From Bdellovibrio sp047344985 (lineage in GTDB: Bacteria; Bdellovibrionota; Bdellovibrionia; Bdellovibrionales; Bdellovibrionaceae): DNA of 64,000 nt. Within the stretch, counting starts at the first letter, position 1. The number at the start of each line of letters is the position of its first letter. Under the pieces are notes generated by a model, which searched no databases, was not told the DNA's origin, and was given only the letters and a program-made list of their open reading frames with translations. This document shows positions 52,156 through 61,018 of this stretch, piece after piece. The position numbers and the translations under genes are program-made. The stretch lies in NCBI RefSeq assembly GCF_047344985.1, contig NZ_CP178861.1:2480001-2544000 (forward strand), given 5' to 3'.

Positions 52156-52859
52156 TATTTCTTTTTAGCTTCAGCTTTTTTGTCTTGTTTTACGATGTCG
52201 ATCAACTCAACGTCGAAAACTAGAACTGAATTTGGTGGGATGCCTGGACGACCAGAAGGACCGTAAGCAAGCTCAGGTGGGATGAAAAGTTTAGCTTTGC
52301 CGCCCACTTTCATCAATTGAAGAGCTTCTGTCCAACCTGGGATCACGCCGCCAACTGGGAATTCAGCTGGTTGACCACGATCGTAAGATGAATCGAATTG
52401 TTCACCGTTCGTCAAAGTTCCTTTGTAGTGAACTTTTACTACGTCTTCTTTTTTAGGAGAAGCGCCAGTGCCTTCTTTTTCAACGATGTATTGAAGACCA
52501 GAAGCTGTTGTTTTAACTCCAGCAGCAGATTTATTTTTCTCCAAGAATTCTTTACCAGCTTTCGCGTTACCTTCAGCGGCTTCTTGTTGTTTTTTCATCG
52601 CCATTTCTTGAAGTTTCATCATCGCAGCTTGCATGTCTTCTTTAGACATTTCGTTTTTACCTGCGCCTGCATCTTTCAAAGCTTGCGCCAAAGCGTCAGC
52701 ATCGAAATCGATGTTTTGTTGTTTCAAGTTGCCACCGATTTGTTGGCCGATAGCGTAGCTCGCTTTTTTCATATCAGTGTCGAGCTTAACTTTCTTTTGG
52801 CAAGCTGTTGTAAAAGCCATTGCAGCTACAACAAGACCACCAAGAACTAACTTATTCAT
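52155..52859 (-). CDS. FKBP-type peptidyl-prolyl isomerase lipoprotein (Mip/FkpA-like)
   Basis: 234 residues. A lipoprotein signal (VVAAMAFTTAC) anchors the protein. An N-terminal dimerisation region (KKASYAIGQQIGGNLKQQ to about 120, with long helices rich in Lys, Gln and Met) is followed by an FKBP domain (about 125-220) with VHYKGTLTNGEQFDSS, PVGGVIPGWTEAL and LAYGPSGRPGIPPN. A Lys-rich tail (KKAEAKKK) follows. It folds proteins in the periplasm. A GGGGAG site precedes the ATG. The 93 bp upstream hold only the promoter region. Confidence 0.93.
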   Translation of the reverse strand: MNKLVLGGLVVAAMAFTTACQKKVKLDTDMKKASYAIGQQIGGNLKQQNIDFDADALAQALKDAGAGKNEMSKEDMQAAMMKLQEMAMKKQQEAAEGNAKAGKEFLEKNKSAAGVKTTASGLQYIVEKEGTGASPKKEDVVKVHYKGTLTNGEQFDSSYDRGQPAEFPVGGVIPGWTEALQLMKVGGKAKLFIPPELAYGPSGRPGIPPNSVLVFDVELIDIVKQDKKAEAKKK

Positions 52860-52952
52860 GTTGTCTCCCCTTAAAGGTTGTTAATTTGCTAACGCCATAT
52901 CTTGCGACGATTTCTCGCCGTTTCAAACAGATAACGCGCAGAGAAATAACGA

Positions 52953-54092
52953 TCAGGGTTTCAGATTTTTAAGGAACTGCAAAGCTTCTTCAGCGGAACC
53001 TTTGAAGATCGGCCTTACCTGTCGGCGTTCCAAAGAGGAAAGATAAAGAGGGTCATAGTAATACTTAAGAAGTTTCTCGATCCAGATCTTGTTCGACTCG
53101 ACTTCATTTTTATTCAAATAATCCTGCTCGGCATTTTCCAAATCCGCCAAGACTTCTTGAGTCCGCAATCCCCCGAGCTTCTTAGAAATAGCGTGCAAAG
53201 AAATTTTGTATTTTTCAAAAACCTTGAGAGCTTGAGACGTCAGAATCTGCTGCTCTTCTAAGCAACGCGGAGCTTGTCCGATATGTTGGCCGATCGCGGT
53301 CTTTAAGACGTAATCTTTATAAATATTCTCCAACCGAGTCTCAAAAGGCTCATCCAACCAGATGACTTGTGAAGCTCGCAAACGATCAAAGAAACTTGTA
53401 GGCTGATAAACCTTTCCGATTAAACGACTTTCATCTTCGACGATGGGTCTTAAATTCCCAAGCCCCTTGTCCTCAAGCTTAAGAAATCGCACAGCCAAAA
53501 GATTTTCAAAATTAATCTGGGTCGGTTGCGCCCCATCCAAAGCCCCAAAAGCCGAACCACGGTGTTGCGCGAAGAATTCCAAATCTATCGTAGGATAAAA
53601 AGCATCAGCCTTTGTTAGAAACTCGGTCTTTCCACTTCCCGTCGGCCCGCACAGAGCCAGCAGTTCTTGGTTTTTTGAAAACCGTTCGATTGTATCCATC
53701 AAGAACTGACGACTGGCTTTGTAGCCGCCGACAATCAAGGGACGTTCAACGCCTGCATCCTTCAACCATTGCTGAGTGATCTGCGACCTTTTTCCACCGC
53801 GAAAACAATAAATCACTGCATTCGGATTTTGCGCGATAAAACTTTTCCATTTTTCGAGGCGCTCTTCTTTGACCAAGCCAGAGATCAATTCGTAGCCAAG
53901 CTTCACAGCGGCTTCTTGCCCCTGCTCTTTGTAGGTCGTCCCGATACGGGCGCGTTCAATGTCATTAAGAATGGGAAGGTTCACAGATCCAGGAAGGCTT
54001 CCTTGGACAAATTCCACCGGAGCGCGCACATCCATCAGTGGCACATCATGAACAAATAAGTCTTTAAGATGTTCCGGTTTAATATTCTTCAT
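52953..54092 (-). CDS. mnmH: tRNA 2-selenouridine synthase
   Basis: 379 residues. The N-terminal rhodanese domain has Cys96 in VIYCFRGGKRS, the position of E. coli YbbB Cys97. A P-loop domain follows with GPTGSGKT (149-156). It replaces the sulfur of 2-thiouridine at tRNA position 34 with selenium, using selenophosphate from SelD. Its start codon directly follows the selD stop, and selD overlaps tatA, so it is the last gene of a three-gene operon. The C-terminal part is typical in length (E. coli 364). Confidence 0.94.
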   Translation of the reverse strand: MKNIKPEHLKDLFVHDVPLMDVRAPVEFVQGSLPGSVNLPILNDIERARIGTTYKEQGQEAAVKLGYELISGLVKEERLEKWKSFIAQNPNAVIYCFRGGKRSQITQQWLKDAGVERPLIVGGYKASRQFLMDTIERFSKNQELLALCGPTGSGKTEFLTKADAFYPTIDLEFFAQHRGSAFGALDGAQPTQINFENLLAVRFLKLEDKGLGNLRPIVEDESRLIGKVYQPTSFFDRLRASQVIWLDEPFETRLENIYKDYVLKTAIGQHIGQAPRCLEEQQILTSQALKVFEKYKISLHAISKKLGGLRTQEVLADLENAEQDYLNKNEVESNKIWIEKLLKYYYDPLYLSSLERRQVRPIFKGSAEEALQFLKNLKP

Positions 54093-55142
54093 TTAGTCGA
54101 AGATCACTGCTTTATCTTGGCGAGCAACAACCTCTCCAATGATCTCAGCAGATTTAAACTTCGCACGCAAGGCCTGAACCATCAAACCACTCACTTCCGG
54201 AGACACGCTTAAGAGCAAGCCGCCGCTGGTTTGTGGATCGTGGATCAATAACTTATGAAGAGCGTCTAGTTTAGAAACCTCAATGGAGTCTTCCGTGTAT
54301 TGAGCATTGCTTCTATGAGCCTTCGTCAGAAAACCCTTCTCTAAGCAATGCATTGTTTTCGCAAAACGCGGAAGTTTTTGTGAGTGAATTCGTAAACTCA
54401 CTTGGCTTGCTTTCGCAAGTTGCATCGAGTGCCCTGAAAGCCCAAACCCTGTGATGTCTGTGGCCGCATGGATCTCGTTCACCATATTTGCAGGAATAAA
54501 GTCAATGGCGTTATTCACGGTGGCCATGCTGAGCAAAGCCTCCATGATGTCTTCTTCCGTAGATTCTTGACGTTTCAAAGAAGCCGTCATGGTGCCTGTA
54601 CCCAAAGCTTTTGTGAGAATCAAATGATCCCCCGGCTTCGCTTTGGCGTTGGACCACACATGATCAGGATGAACAAAACCTGTGACCGAAAGACCGAACT
54701 TCAAAGTGTCGTCATCAATCGAGTGACCTCCGACGAAATTGGCGTCGGCTTCCGCGATTTTATCACTCGCCCCTTGCATCACATCGACGATCACGTGCTC
54801 TGGCATTGTCGCAATCGGAAACGCCAAAATACCCATCGCGGTCTTTGGTTTTCCGCCCATGGCATAGACATCGCTCAGCGCATTGGCCGCAGCGATTTCA
54901 CCGAAAAGTTTGGGAGTATCAACAATGGGAGTAAAAAAATCGAGAGTTTGAACGAGCGCGATTTCGTCGTTCACTTTGTAAATTGCCGCATCATCAAAAA
55001 GTCCGCCATCCACAAGAAGATTGGGATGTGGGACCGGAAACTTCACCTGTTGCAAAATTTTACGAAGTTCGGAGGCAGCCACCTTTGCGGCACATCCTCC
55101 TTTTTGCACAGTTTGAGTCAGGGCAATTTTATCTGAGCTCAT
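54093..55142 (-). CDS. selD: Selenide, water dikinase SelD
   Basis: 349 residues. Makes selenophosphate from selenide and ATP. The catalytic Cys17 and Lys20 lie in KGGCAAK, at the E. coli positions. The next Cys of E. coli (19) is Ala. The ATP/metal region is intact: LVDGGLFDDAA, GGKPKTAMGI, GGHSIDDDTLKFGL and HAATDITGFGLSGH. Its start overlaps the tatA stop (ATGA). Here it supplies MnmH, encoded next. Whether selA/selB for selenocysteine exist elsewhere is unknown. Confidence 0.95.
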   Translation of the reverse strand: MSSDKIALTQTVQKGGCAAKVAASELRKILQQVKFPVPHPNLLVDGGLFDDAAIYKVNDEIALVQTLDFFTPIVDTPKLFGEIAAANALSDVYAMGGKPKTAMGILAFPIATMPEHVIVDVMQGASDKIAEADANFVGGHSIDDDTLKFGLSVTGFVHPDHVWSNAKAKPGDHLILTKALGTGTMTASLKRQESTEEDIMEALLSMATVNNAIDFIPANMVNEIHAATDITGFGLSGHSMQLAKASQVSLRIHSQKLPRFAKTMHCLEKGFLTKAHRSNAQYTEDSIEVSKLDALHKLLIHDPQTSGGLLLSVSPEVSGLMVQALRAKFKSAEIIGEVVARQDKAVIFD

Positions 55143-55372
55143 GACTGTTTGTGAGAATCTTTTTCCTCTTGAGTTTGATTCAGAGGCTGTTCTTGATTTT
55201 GAGGAATTTGTTTACCAACTTCACGTTCTTGAGAAGCGTCCTCGTTCAGGCCTTTTTTAAAACCACGGATCGCCTCCCCCATAGAACGTCCCAATCCGGG
55301 AAGTTTGCTTGGGCCAAAAAGAAGTAAAGCAATGCCGCCAATCAATAGGATTTCAGTCCAACCAAGATTCAT
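55139..55372 (-). CDS. tatA: Twin-arginine translocase subunit TatA/E
   Basis: 77 residues. N-terminal membrane helix (TEILLIGGIALLLFG), hinge PSKLPGLGRSMG, amphipathic helix with FKKGL and an acidic, Gln-rich tail. It forms the pore of the Tat system that would export the DUF1501-like and amine-oxidase proteins in this window. It is unusual to find it as the first gene of a selD-mnmH operon without tatB/tatC. The selD start overlaps its stop. Confidence 0.92.
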   Translation of the reverse strand: MNLGWTEILLIGGIALLLFGPSKLPGLGRSMGEAIRGFKKGLNEDASQEREVGKQIPQNQEQPLNQTQEEKDSHKQS

Positions 55373-55462
55373 AAGGTCTCCTCGTTACAATCGTGGACAG
55401 TACTATAAGCCCTATTGCGTGGCAACAAAAGGCCGTGCATTATATTGAGAAAGGGGGAAACA

Positions 55463-55858
55463 ATGCTGAGTTTCATCGTCGTCTTATTCCTCGCGGGTGA
55501 TGCGCAGGCCCAAGAACAGGCCCCGCCCAAGAAGATCAATACAAACCTTTACGAACAAGAAGCGGAACCTGAAAAAACCAAAAGCTTTAGCGCTAAAGTG
55601 AAAGTGGTGCGCGAAGAAAGCGATGGTGTTGAGGTGTTTTTTGAGGGAGAGAACAAAGGAGCCTACAGTCTTTTGCGCTCTACGGAGCACTATGCCAAGA
55701 TGCTTAAAGATCTCGAAGACAGTCGTAAACCCACAGGCAAACCTGTGAAAGTTGTCGCGACGACTGAAAAACGTATTAAGACCGTTGAAAAAAGCAAAAG
55801 CACGGAAGGTTCCGGAGACCCGAACAAACCTTGGGATTTCGGAAAAATTCCAGACTGA
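55463..55858 (+). CDS. Small exported protein of unknown function
   Basis: 131 residues from the ATG at 55463, with AAGGGGG upstream. A short hydrophobic N-terminus (SFIVVLFLAGDAQA) serves as a signal. The mature part is polar and Lys/Glu-rich with no Cys. No family is recognised. It precedes the LtaS-like gene by 55 bp on the same strand and may be in its operon. Confidence 0.6.
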   Translation: MLSFIVVLFLAGDAQAQEQAPPKKINTNLYEQEAEPEKTKSFSAKVKVVREESDGVEVFFEGENKGAYSLLRSTEHYAKMLKDLEDSRKPTGKPVKVVATTEKRIKTVEKSKSTEGSGDPNKPWDFGKIPD

Positions 55859-55913
55859 CTCCGTTCTGATTCATCTTGCGTAAGCGCTCGGGAAGTGAGA
55901 TTTTCAGCCTTCA

Positions 55914-58028
55914 ATGAAAACATCTCGGGCGCAGTGGCTTAACCAATCTTGGCTGTACTTAAAACGCATTCTGATCGTGAATGCGGTCTTCATCGTGATT
56001 GGCTTTTTGTGGCGAGTCGCTTTCTATCTTTACTACGGAAATTCTCAAGAGCTTTCGCAACTGCACGGTGACGTTCTTCACGCGTTTGTTTTAGGCGCAC
56101 GCTTTGACAGCACGGTTTTATTTTATATCAACGCCATTCCGTTTTTGATTTTGTTTTTGTTAAGTCTTTTCTCTTTCTGGAAAGGCTTTGAAGGATTTTT
56201 AGGAAAAGTCTTTTCTCGCTTTACGAAGTTTTTAATCCCCTACTACACCGTCATGCTTTTGATCGTAACATTTATTTCTGCGGTGGATTTTGGGTTTTAT
56301 AGTTTCTATCAAGATCGCATCAATGTTTTGATCTTTGGTTTTTTCACCGACGACACGACGGCCTTAATCAAAACCATGTGGAGAAATTATCCGATCATTT
56401 GGATTTTCTTAGGGCTTGGCGTTTTCACTTACTGTCTATGGAAGGGTTTAAAAATCAATTTCACGGAAGGTCGTGAATGGCTTCCGCTAAAGTCCCACGC
56501 CGTTTCTTATCCTATTTTCGTGTTGTTCTTTTTTGCATTGTTCTTGCTTAACGGTGTCGGAGCCCGCGGTTCTTTAGCACTTTTTCCTTTAAGCGAAATG
56601 GACACGGGGATTTCTAAAAGTATTTTCGTGAATCACTTGTGCTTTAACGGCACTCGCGCTTTTACTCGTGCGATTGAGCTTAAGTCTTTACAGACTTCCA
56701 AATGGGACAGCAACCTTCGTCATTATGGTTACGGTGACAACCCTGCTTTAGCCTTTGCGGATTTTTATCAGATTCCTTTGGAGAAAGTCCCTGCTGATCC
56801 CTTGGAATTAATGAAACACAAAACCGCTCCAAATCCATGGGCTGAAAAAACGCGTCCTCATGTCGTGGTTTTGACGATGGAGTCTTTGGGGGCTTATTGG
56901 TTTAAATACCAAGATCCAAGCTTTGATTTGGTTGGGAACTTTAAAAAGCATCTTCATGAAGACACTTATCTGACGCATTTTCTTTCAAGCACGAATGCCA
57001 CGATTGGAAGTTTAAGCTGCTTGATGATTGGCTCCCCACAAAGACCGATCAGCGAGTTTTTGACAGAGAGTGATTATTTGCAAGTGCCTTTCCGCTCAAG
57101 TCCTGCACGTGTATTTAAAAGTGCCGGTTACAAAGCAAGATTCTTGTATGGTGGAAATCCCGGCTGGCGCGAAGTGAATAAGTTTGCCTTGATGCAAGAT
57201 TTTGACACGGTTGAAGGTGAAACAGAGATCGCCGAGGGCCTTGGCGGACTTAAAGAAAAACATGATTGGGGCATCTATGATGAAGATGTTTTTGATTATG
57301 TCTTTAAAACTTTGAGTGACGCAAAGGAACCGCAATTCTTGCTCACAATGACGACGACCAATCATCCTCCTTATCAGCTTCCCGCAAGTTATAAATCTCC
57401 AGAATTAAAAGTACCTGACGAGTTGGCTTCTCGTCTGATTGTCGATAAGGCTTTAGCGGCTCAGCGTTTTGCGACTTATCGTTATTCTACTGATAAGCTC
57501 GCTGCGTTTTTGGATCGTATTAAAAAATCCCCTTTGAAAGACAAAGTCATTATCGCTGTTACTGGTGACCATACGTTTTGGATTGTGAACTTCACCGAGC
57601 AAGAACTTTTACAAAAAGGCTCAGTCCCGTTTTACATTTACATGCCTGAAGCCATTCGTAAAAAATTAGATCCAGAGACTTTTGGTTCGCAAGTCGATAT
57701 CGCTCCCACTCTATACAATCTGGCTCTTTCAAATCAGGAATACAATTCCTTGGGACGCGATCTGTTTTCAAAAGGTGATGACTTTGCCGTGAACGCTTCC
57801 AACCTGATTGTCGACCGCACTGGCGGAGTGTTGGCGGCTGGCAAAGCGATTGATGACCACGCCTTGGATTGGCAAGGCTCTTATGAACGTTTGGTCCCTG
57901 GTGAAAACACGGAGCATAAAAAATCTTTGTCTGTGAAATACAAATCCTTGATGGGCGTCCTGGATTATTATTTCATGAAAGAGAAACAAGATAAGAAAGG
58001 CATGCAGCATGCGAATTCTCGTCGTTGA
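55914..58028 (+). CDS. LtaS-like membrane phosphotransferase/sulfatase-fold protein
   Basis: 704 residues: about five membrane helices (roughly 20-215) and a periplasmic sulfatase-fold domain. The active site resembles lipoteichoic-acid synthase: Glu323 in LTMESLGAYWF, a Thr nucleophile in NATIGS (about residue 363) and a metal Asp-His in VTGDHTF. In Gram-negatives such proteins transfer phosphoglycerol or phosphoethanolamine to glycans or lipids. It overlaps the response-regulator start by 20 bases, so the envelope enzyme and the two-component system are one unit. Confidence 0.85.
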   Translation: MKTSRAQWLNQSWLYLKRILIVNAVFIVIGFLWRVAFYLYYGNSQELSQLHGDVLHAFVLGARFDSTVLFYINAIPFLILFLLSLFSFWKGFEGFLGKVFSRFTKFLIPYYTVMLLIVTFISAVDFGFYSFYQDRINVLIFGFFTDDTTALIKTMWRNYPIIWIFLGLGVFTYCLWKGLKINFTEGREWLPLKSHAVSYPIFVLFFFALFLLNGVGARGSLALFPLSEMDTGISKSIFVNHLCFNGTRAFTRAIELKSLQTSKWDSNLRHYGYGDNPALAFADFYQIPLEKVPADPLELMKHKTAPNPWAEKTRPHVVVLTMESLGAYWFKYQDPSFDLVGNFKKHLHEDTYLTHFLSSTNATIGSLSCLMIGSPQRPISEFLTESDYLQVPFRSSPARVFKSAGYKARFLYGGNPGWREVNKFALMQDFDTVEGETEIAEGLGGLKEKHDWGIYDEDVFDYVFKTLSDAKEPQFLLTMTTTNHPPYQLPASYKSPELKVPDELASRLIVDKALAAQRFATYRYSTDKLAAFLDRIKKSPLKDKVIIAVTGDHTFWIVNFTEQELLQKGSVPFYIYMPEAIRKKLDPETFGSQVDIAPTLYNLALSNQEYNSLGRDLFSKGDDFAVNASNLIVDRTGGVLAAGKAIDDHALDWQGSYERLVPGENTEHKKSLSVKYKSLMGVLDYYFMKEKQDKKGMQHANSRR

Positions 58029-58695
58029 AGACCAAGCCAAAATGGCGAACTTTCTAAAAAAAGGTCTGAATGAAGTCGGCTATGCAGTGGATATCGCCGA
58101 GTGCGGATCTGCAGCCGAATCTTACATGGCTCAAGGTGATTATGACCTTGTGATCTTGGATGTGATGTTGCCTGATCAAAGTGGCATCGATACCGCCCGC
58201 CACATTCGCCGCGATGGTTATGATGGCCCGATCTTGATGGTCACAGCTCTTTCTACAACCAAAGATAAAGTTCACGGACTTGACGCTGGGGCTGACGATT
58301 ATTTGACGAAGCCTTACTCTTTTGACGAGCTTCATGCTCGTGTGCGTGCTTTGCTTCGTCGTAAAACTCCAGCAGGTAACGGAGTTGCTTCAAACACTTT
58401 AAAGTATGCGGATCTTGAGTTGGATCTAATTCAGCGTAAAGCGCGTCGCTCAGGCCAGGAGATTTCTTTAACAACCAAAGAGTTTGCCCTGCTTGAGTAT
58501 TTCATGCGCAATCCGGAAAGACCTTTGGGTCGTGTTTCCATTGCCGAGCACGTCTGGGATATTCACTTTGATTCTGAAAGTAACGTCATCGATGTCTACA
58601 TCAATTTATTGCGTAAAAAAATTGATGCTCCTTTTTCAAAGCGACTGATTCATACAGTGGTAGGCACGGGTTATGTTCTTAAAGAGAATTTATAA
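58009..58695 (+). CDS. OmpR-family response regulator
   Basis: 228 residues. Receiver domain with phosphoacceptor Asp51 (VILDVMLP), the acidic ED at 7-8 and Lys101 (YLTKPYS), then an OmpR/PhoB winged helix (about 130-228) with VIDVYINLLRKKI and the ending HTVVGTGYVLKENL. It is closest in style to CusR/CopR/QseB regulators. It starts inside the end of the LtaS-like gene and overlaps the kinase gene by 23 bases. The likely job is to regulate envelope genes, perhaps this operon. Confidence 0.94.
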   Translation: MRILVVEDQAKMANFLKKGLNEVGYAVDIAECGSAAESYMAQGDYDLVILDVMLPDQSGIDTARHIRRDGYDGPILMVTALSTTKDKVHGLDAGADDYLTKPYSFDELHARVRALLRRKTPAGNGVASNTLKYADLELDLIQRKARRSGQEISLTTKEFALLEYFMRNPERPLGRVSIAEHVWDIHFDSESNVIDVYINLLRKKIDAPFSKRLIHTVVGTGYVLKENL

Positions 58696-60130
58696 TTTCT
58701 TTTCAAGCTTCAGCATCCGTCTGCGCCTGTCTTTGATCTTCGTTCTGATTTTCGGAGCAACGACCATCTTCTTTAATATGTTCTTGTTCAAGGCGATGAT
58801 CGATACGCTTCAACAGGATTTCGACGATGCGCTTTTCAACTACTCTGTTGACGTCTCGGAAGGGATTGAGATTGGTGTGAAGGGTGATCTGAGCTTTCCT
58901 CCCCTGCGCTTAGATCACGGTAAAATTCTTCCGTTTCCTTTAGGAACAGCCTTGATTCAAGTGCGCCACAGTTCCGGCGCTGTTCTCGCTCGTGTCGGAA
59001 ACTTCGGGGAATTTAATCCACCTTATAAAAAAGATTTCGAACGCATTTGGGCTGGTGAAGAAGCGACTTATCGAACCATCGAACACATTCGCAATATTCC
59101 TTCTGCCGAAGCGGATTCTTACCGATTGATTTCGTTTCCTTTAGACAACGCTGCAAAACCGCAGCTTCTTTTGCAAATTGCGGTTCCCATGACGTTGATG
59201 GAAACACAGATCTCGCAGCGTTTGACGTTGTTGCAAGTCGGTATTCCTTTTGTGCTTTTGATTGCAACTCTCGGCGGTCTTTTCCTTTCTGCGCGGGCGT
59301 TGAATCCGTTGAAAAACATGATTAACACCGCCAAAGAAATCAAAGCGAGCGAACTGTCTCAACGGGTTCCGATTCCCAATGCCAATGACGAGATTAAAAC
59401 TCTCGCTTTAACTTTGAATGAAATGCTCGACCGTATTCAGCAGGCCTTTCAAAGTCAGGAACGCTTCGTAGCGGATGCGTCTCATCAGTTGTTGACTCCT
59501 TTGACGATCATGCGTGGGGAATTGGAACTTCTGCAAAAGACTGAGAAAAAAGATATCGAACAGTTCATTAAGAGCGGCTTGCAAGAGGTGGATAATCTTT
59601 CAAGCATTGTGCAAGAGATGCTGCTCTTGGCGCGCGTAGATGCGGGCATTGGCGCTTTGAACATGCAAGAGATTGCCTTGGATGAGCTGATCTTTGAAGT
59701 GCTGCCTCGTTGTGAGAAGCTTGCGAGTTCTAAAAATATCAAAATTAAACTCAACATCAACAACGAGACCTCCGAAGATCGCAAAATGGTCCGTGGCGAT
59801 AATGATCTTCTTCAGAATCTTGTGACGAATGTGATTGAGAACGCGATCAAGTATTCTCCGAACGGTGAAGTTGTGACTGTCACTTTGATTTGGAAAGAAG
59901 ATGTAACGGAACTTATCGTTGATGACAACGGTCCCGGCATTCCTGAAGAACTTCTTCCGTTCATTTTCGAACGCTTTTCGCGCGGGTCTAATATGGAGAC
60001 ACGAGTTAAGGGCTTTGGTCTAGGTTTGGCGATTGCTCAAAAAATAGCCATTCTTCACGAAGCAAAGCTAACTGCGCAAAATCACTCAGGACACGGTGCA
60101 AGATTTAGCTTTGAAATTAAAAACATTTAA
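58673..60130 (+). CDS. Sensor histidine kinase of the two-component pair
   Basis: 485 residues. TM1 (about 18-40), a periplasmic domain of about 145 residues, TM2 (about 188-208), HAMP (to about 258), a dimerisation domain with His271 in DASHQLLTPL, and an ATPase with N, G1 and G2 boxes (NVIENAIKYS, DNGPGIPEE, GFGLGLAIAQ). The usual Arg after the H-box is Leu. It is the cognate kinase for the upstream regulator, whose gene overlaps its start. Signal unknown. Confidence 0.94.
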   Translation: MFLKRIYNFFSSFSIRLRLSLIFVLIFGATTIFFNMFLFKAMIDTLQQDFDDALFNYSVDVSEGIEIGVKGDLSFPPLRLDHGKILPFPLGTALIQVRHSSGAVLARVGNFGEFNPPYKKDFERIWAGEEATYRTIEHIRNIPSAEADSYRLISFPLDNAAKPQLLLQIAVPMTLMETQISQRLTLLQVGIPFVLLIATLGGLFLSARALNPLKNMINTAKEIKASELSQRVPIPNANDEIKTLALTLNEMLDRIQQAFQSQERFVADASHQLLTPLTIMRGELELLQKTEKKDIEQFIKSGLQEVDNLSSIVQEMLLLARVDAGIGALNMQEIALDELIFEVLPRCEKLASSKNIKIKLNINNETSEDRKMVRGDNDLLQNLVTNVIENAIKYSPNGEVVTVTLIWKEDVTELIVDDNGPGIPEELLPFIFERFSRGSNMETRVKGFGLGLAIAQKIAILHEAKLTAQNHSGHGARFSFEIKNI

Positions 60131-60215
60131 TTCGGTTTTAATGGGGGTTTTAACACTGTTTGCTAATCTTCTAGTGTTTCCAATTGAAGCTAACAATAAC
60201 CATTAGGAGGTTACT

Positions 60216-60425
60216 ATGAAAATCGCTTCTGTTTTGATGACTCTTGTTTTTGCTGGTGTAGTTGCTCAAGCTAACGAAACTGCTCCTGCAGCTGCTGCAA
60301 CAACTACAGCTCCTGCTGCTCCTGCAGCTGAAATGAAAAAAGAAGAAACAAAAGCTCCAGCTAAGAAAAAACACGCTAAAAAAGCTGAGAAAAAAGAAGA
60401 AGCTGCTGCTCCTGCAGGTCACTAA
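60216..60425 (+). CDS. Small exported Ala/Lys/Pro-rich protein
   Basis: 69 residues. Signal peptide (VLMTLVFAGVVAQA), then about 48 residues consisting almost only of Ala, Thr, Pro, Lys and Glu, ending APAGH. A perfect TAGGAGGT site and strongly biased codons point to high expression. Such Lys/Ala-rich, histone-like or coat-like periplasmic proteins are common in abundant small exported proteins. Function unknown. Hairpins and a strong terminator follow. Confidence 0.75.
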   Translation: MKIASVLMTLVFAGVVAQANETAPAAAATTTAPAAPAAEMKKEETKAPAKKKHAKKAEKKEEAAAPAGH

Positions 60426-60428
60426 TCC

Positions 60429-60532
60429 CCGCTATGCGGAGGAGGTGTCGCTTGCGACACTGGACTGCGCAGCTTAGGATAAGTGAGAGCTTCGCTCTTA
60501 TGAAAAAGGGAACCGCAAGGTTCCCTTTTTTT
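60429..60532 (+). terminator. Four successive hairpins, the last a strong terminator
   Basis: CCGC/GCGG at 60429-60439, GTGTCGC/GCGACAC at 60445-60460, GAGAGC with GCTCTT near 60486-60499, and GGGAACC/GGTTCCC at 60508-60525 with seven T residues. Five A residues before the last stem make it work in both directions. The chain could protect or process the mRNA of the abundant small protein. The next 150 bp to the toxin operators hold nothing I can recognise. Confidence 0.75.
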
Positions 60533-60679
60533 ATTTGTACACCATCAACTCTAAAGTTCCGGATCTCGTTCCCAAGATCGACTCAGCCCCTTCTCTCTTT
60601 AAGCCGATTTAGGCTCCATTCTTGAATCATTTCGCCTTCGAATTATTTTAAACCTTTTAAATCACATAGAATTTTCACT

Positions 60680-60729
60680 TACACCTAATAGGTGAATCTA
60701 CTATTGAGAAATTCACCTACTAGGTGTAA
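60680..60729 (+). promoter_or_regulatory. Twin palindromic operators of the toxin-antitoxin operon
   Basis: CACCTA-A-TAGGTG (60682-60694) and CACCTA-C-TAGGTG (60714-60726) have identical half-sites, and their centres are 32 bp apart, three helical turns. TACTAT (60699-60704) between them may be the -10. The layout is typical for autorepression by an antitoxin or toxin-antitoxin complex. Confidence 0.8.
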
Positions 60730-60736
60730 GGTAATC

Positions 60737-61018
60737 ATGATAACGACGGTAATCCTTAGTCGAAAGGCCCAGAAGGACCTAAAAAAGCTACCTCGATATA
60801 TTATCGAGGCTTTGGCGGCCTGGGTTGAAAACGTGGAAACTGATGGCCTCGAAGAAACTAGAAAGATCCCCGGCTATCACGACGAACCTCTCCGAGGTTC
60901 TCGAAAAGGACAACGCTCTATTCGACTTAACAGGTCTTATAGAGCTATTTATGTAATTAAATCTGATCAACGTGTCGAATTTGTTTCGGTGGAAGAGGTT
61001 CATAACCATGAGTACTAA
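60737..61018 (+). CDS. RelE/HigB-type toxin
   Basis: 93 residues from the ATG at 60737 with AAGG upstream; an earlier frame start lies inside the operator and is rejected. It has the RelE/ParE fold: ITTVILSRKAQKDLKKLP, GSRKGQRSIRLNRSYRAIYVI and a C-terminal VEFVSVEEVHNHEY whose His-Glu-Tyr end matches HigB-type mRNA interferases. The toxin gene comes first, as in higBA. It overlaps the antitoxin gene by 11 bases. Confidence 0.88.
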   Translation: MITTVILSRKAQKDLKKLPRYIIEALAAWVENVETDGLEETRKIPGYHDEPLRGSRKGQRSIRLNRSYRAIYVIKSDQRVEFVSVEEVHNHEY

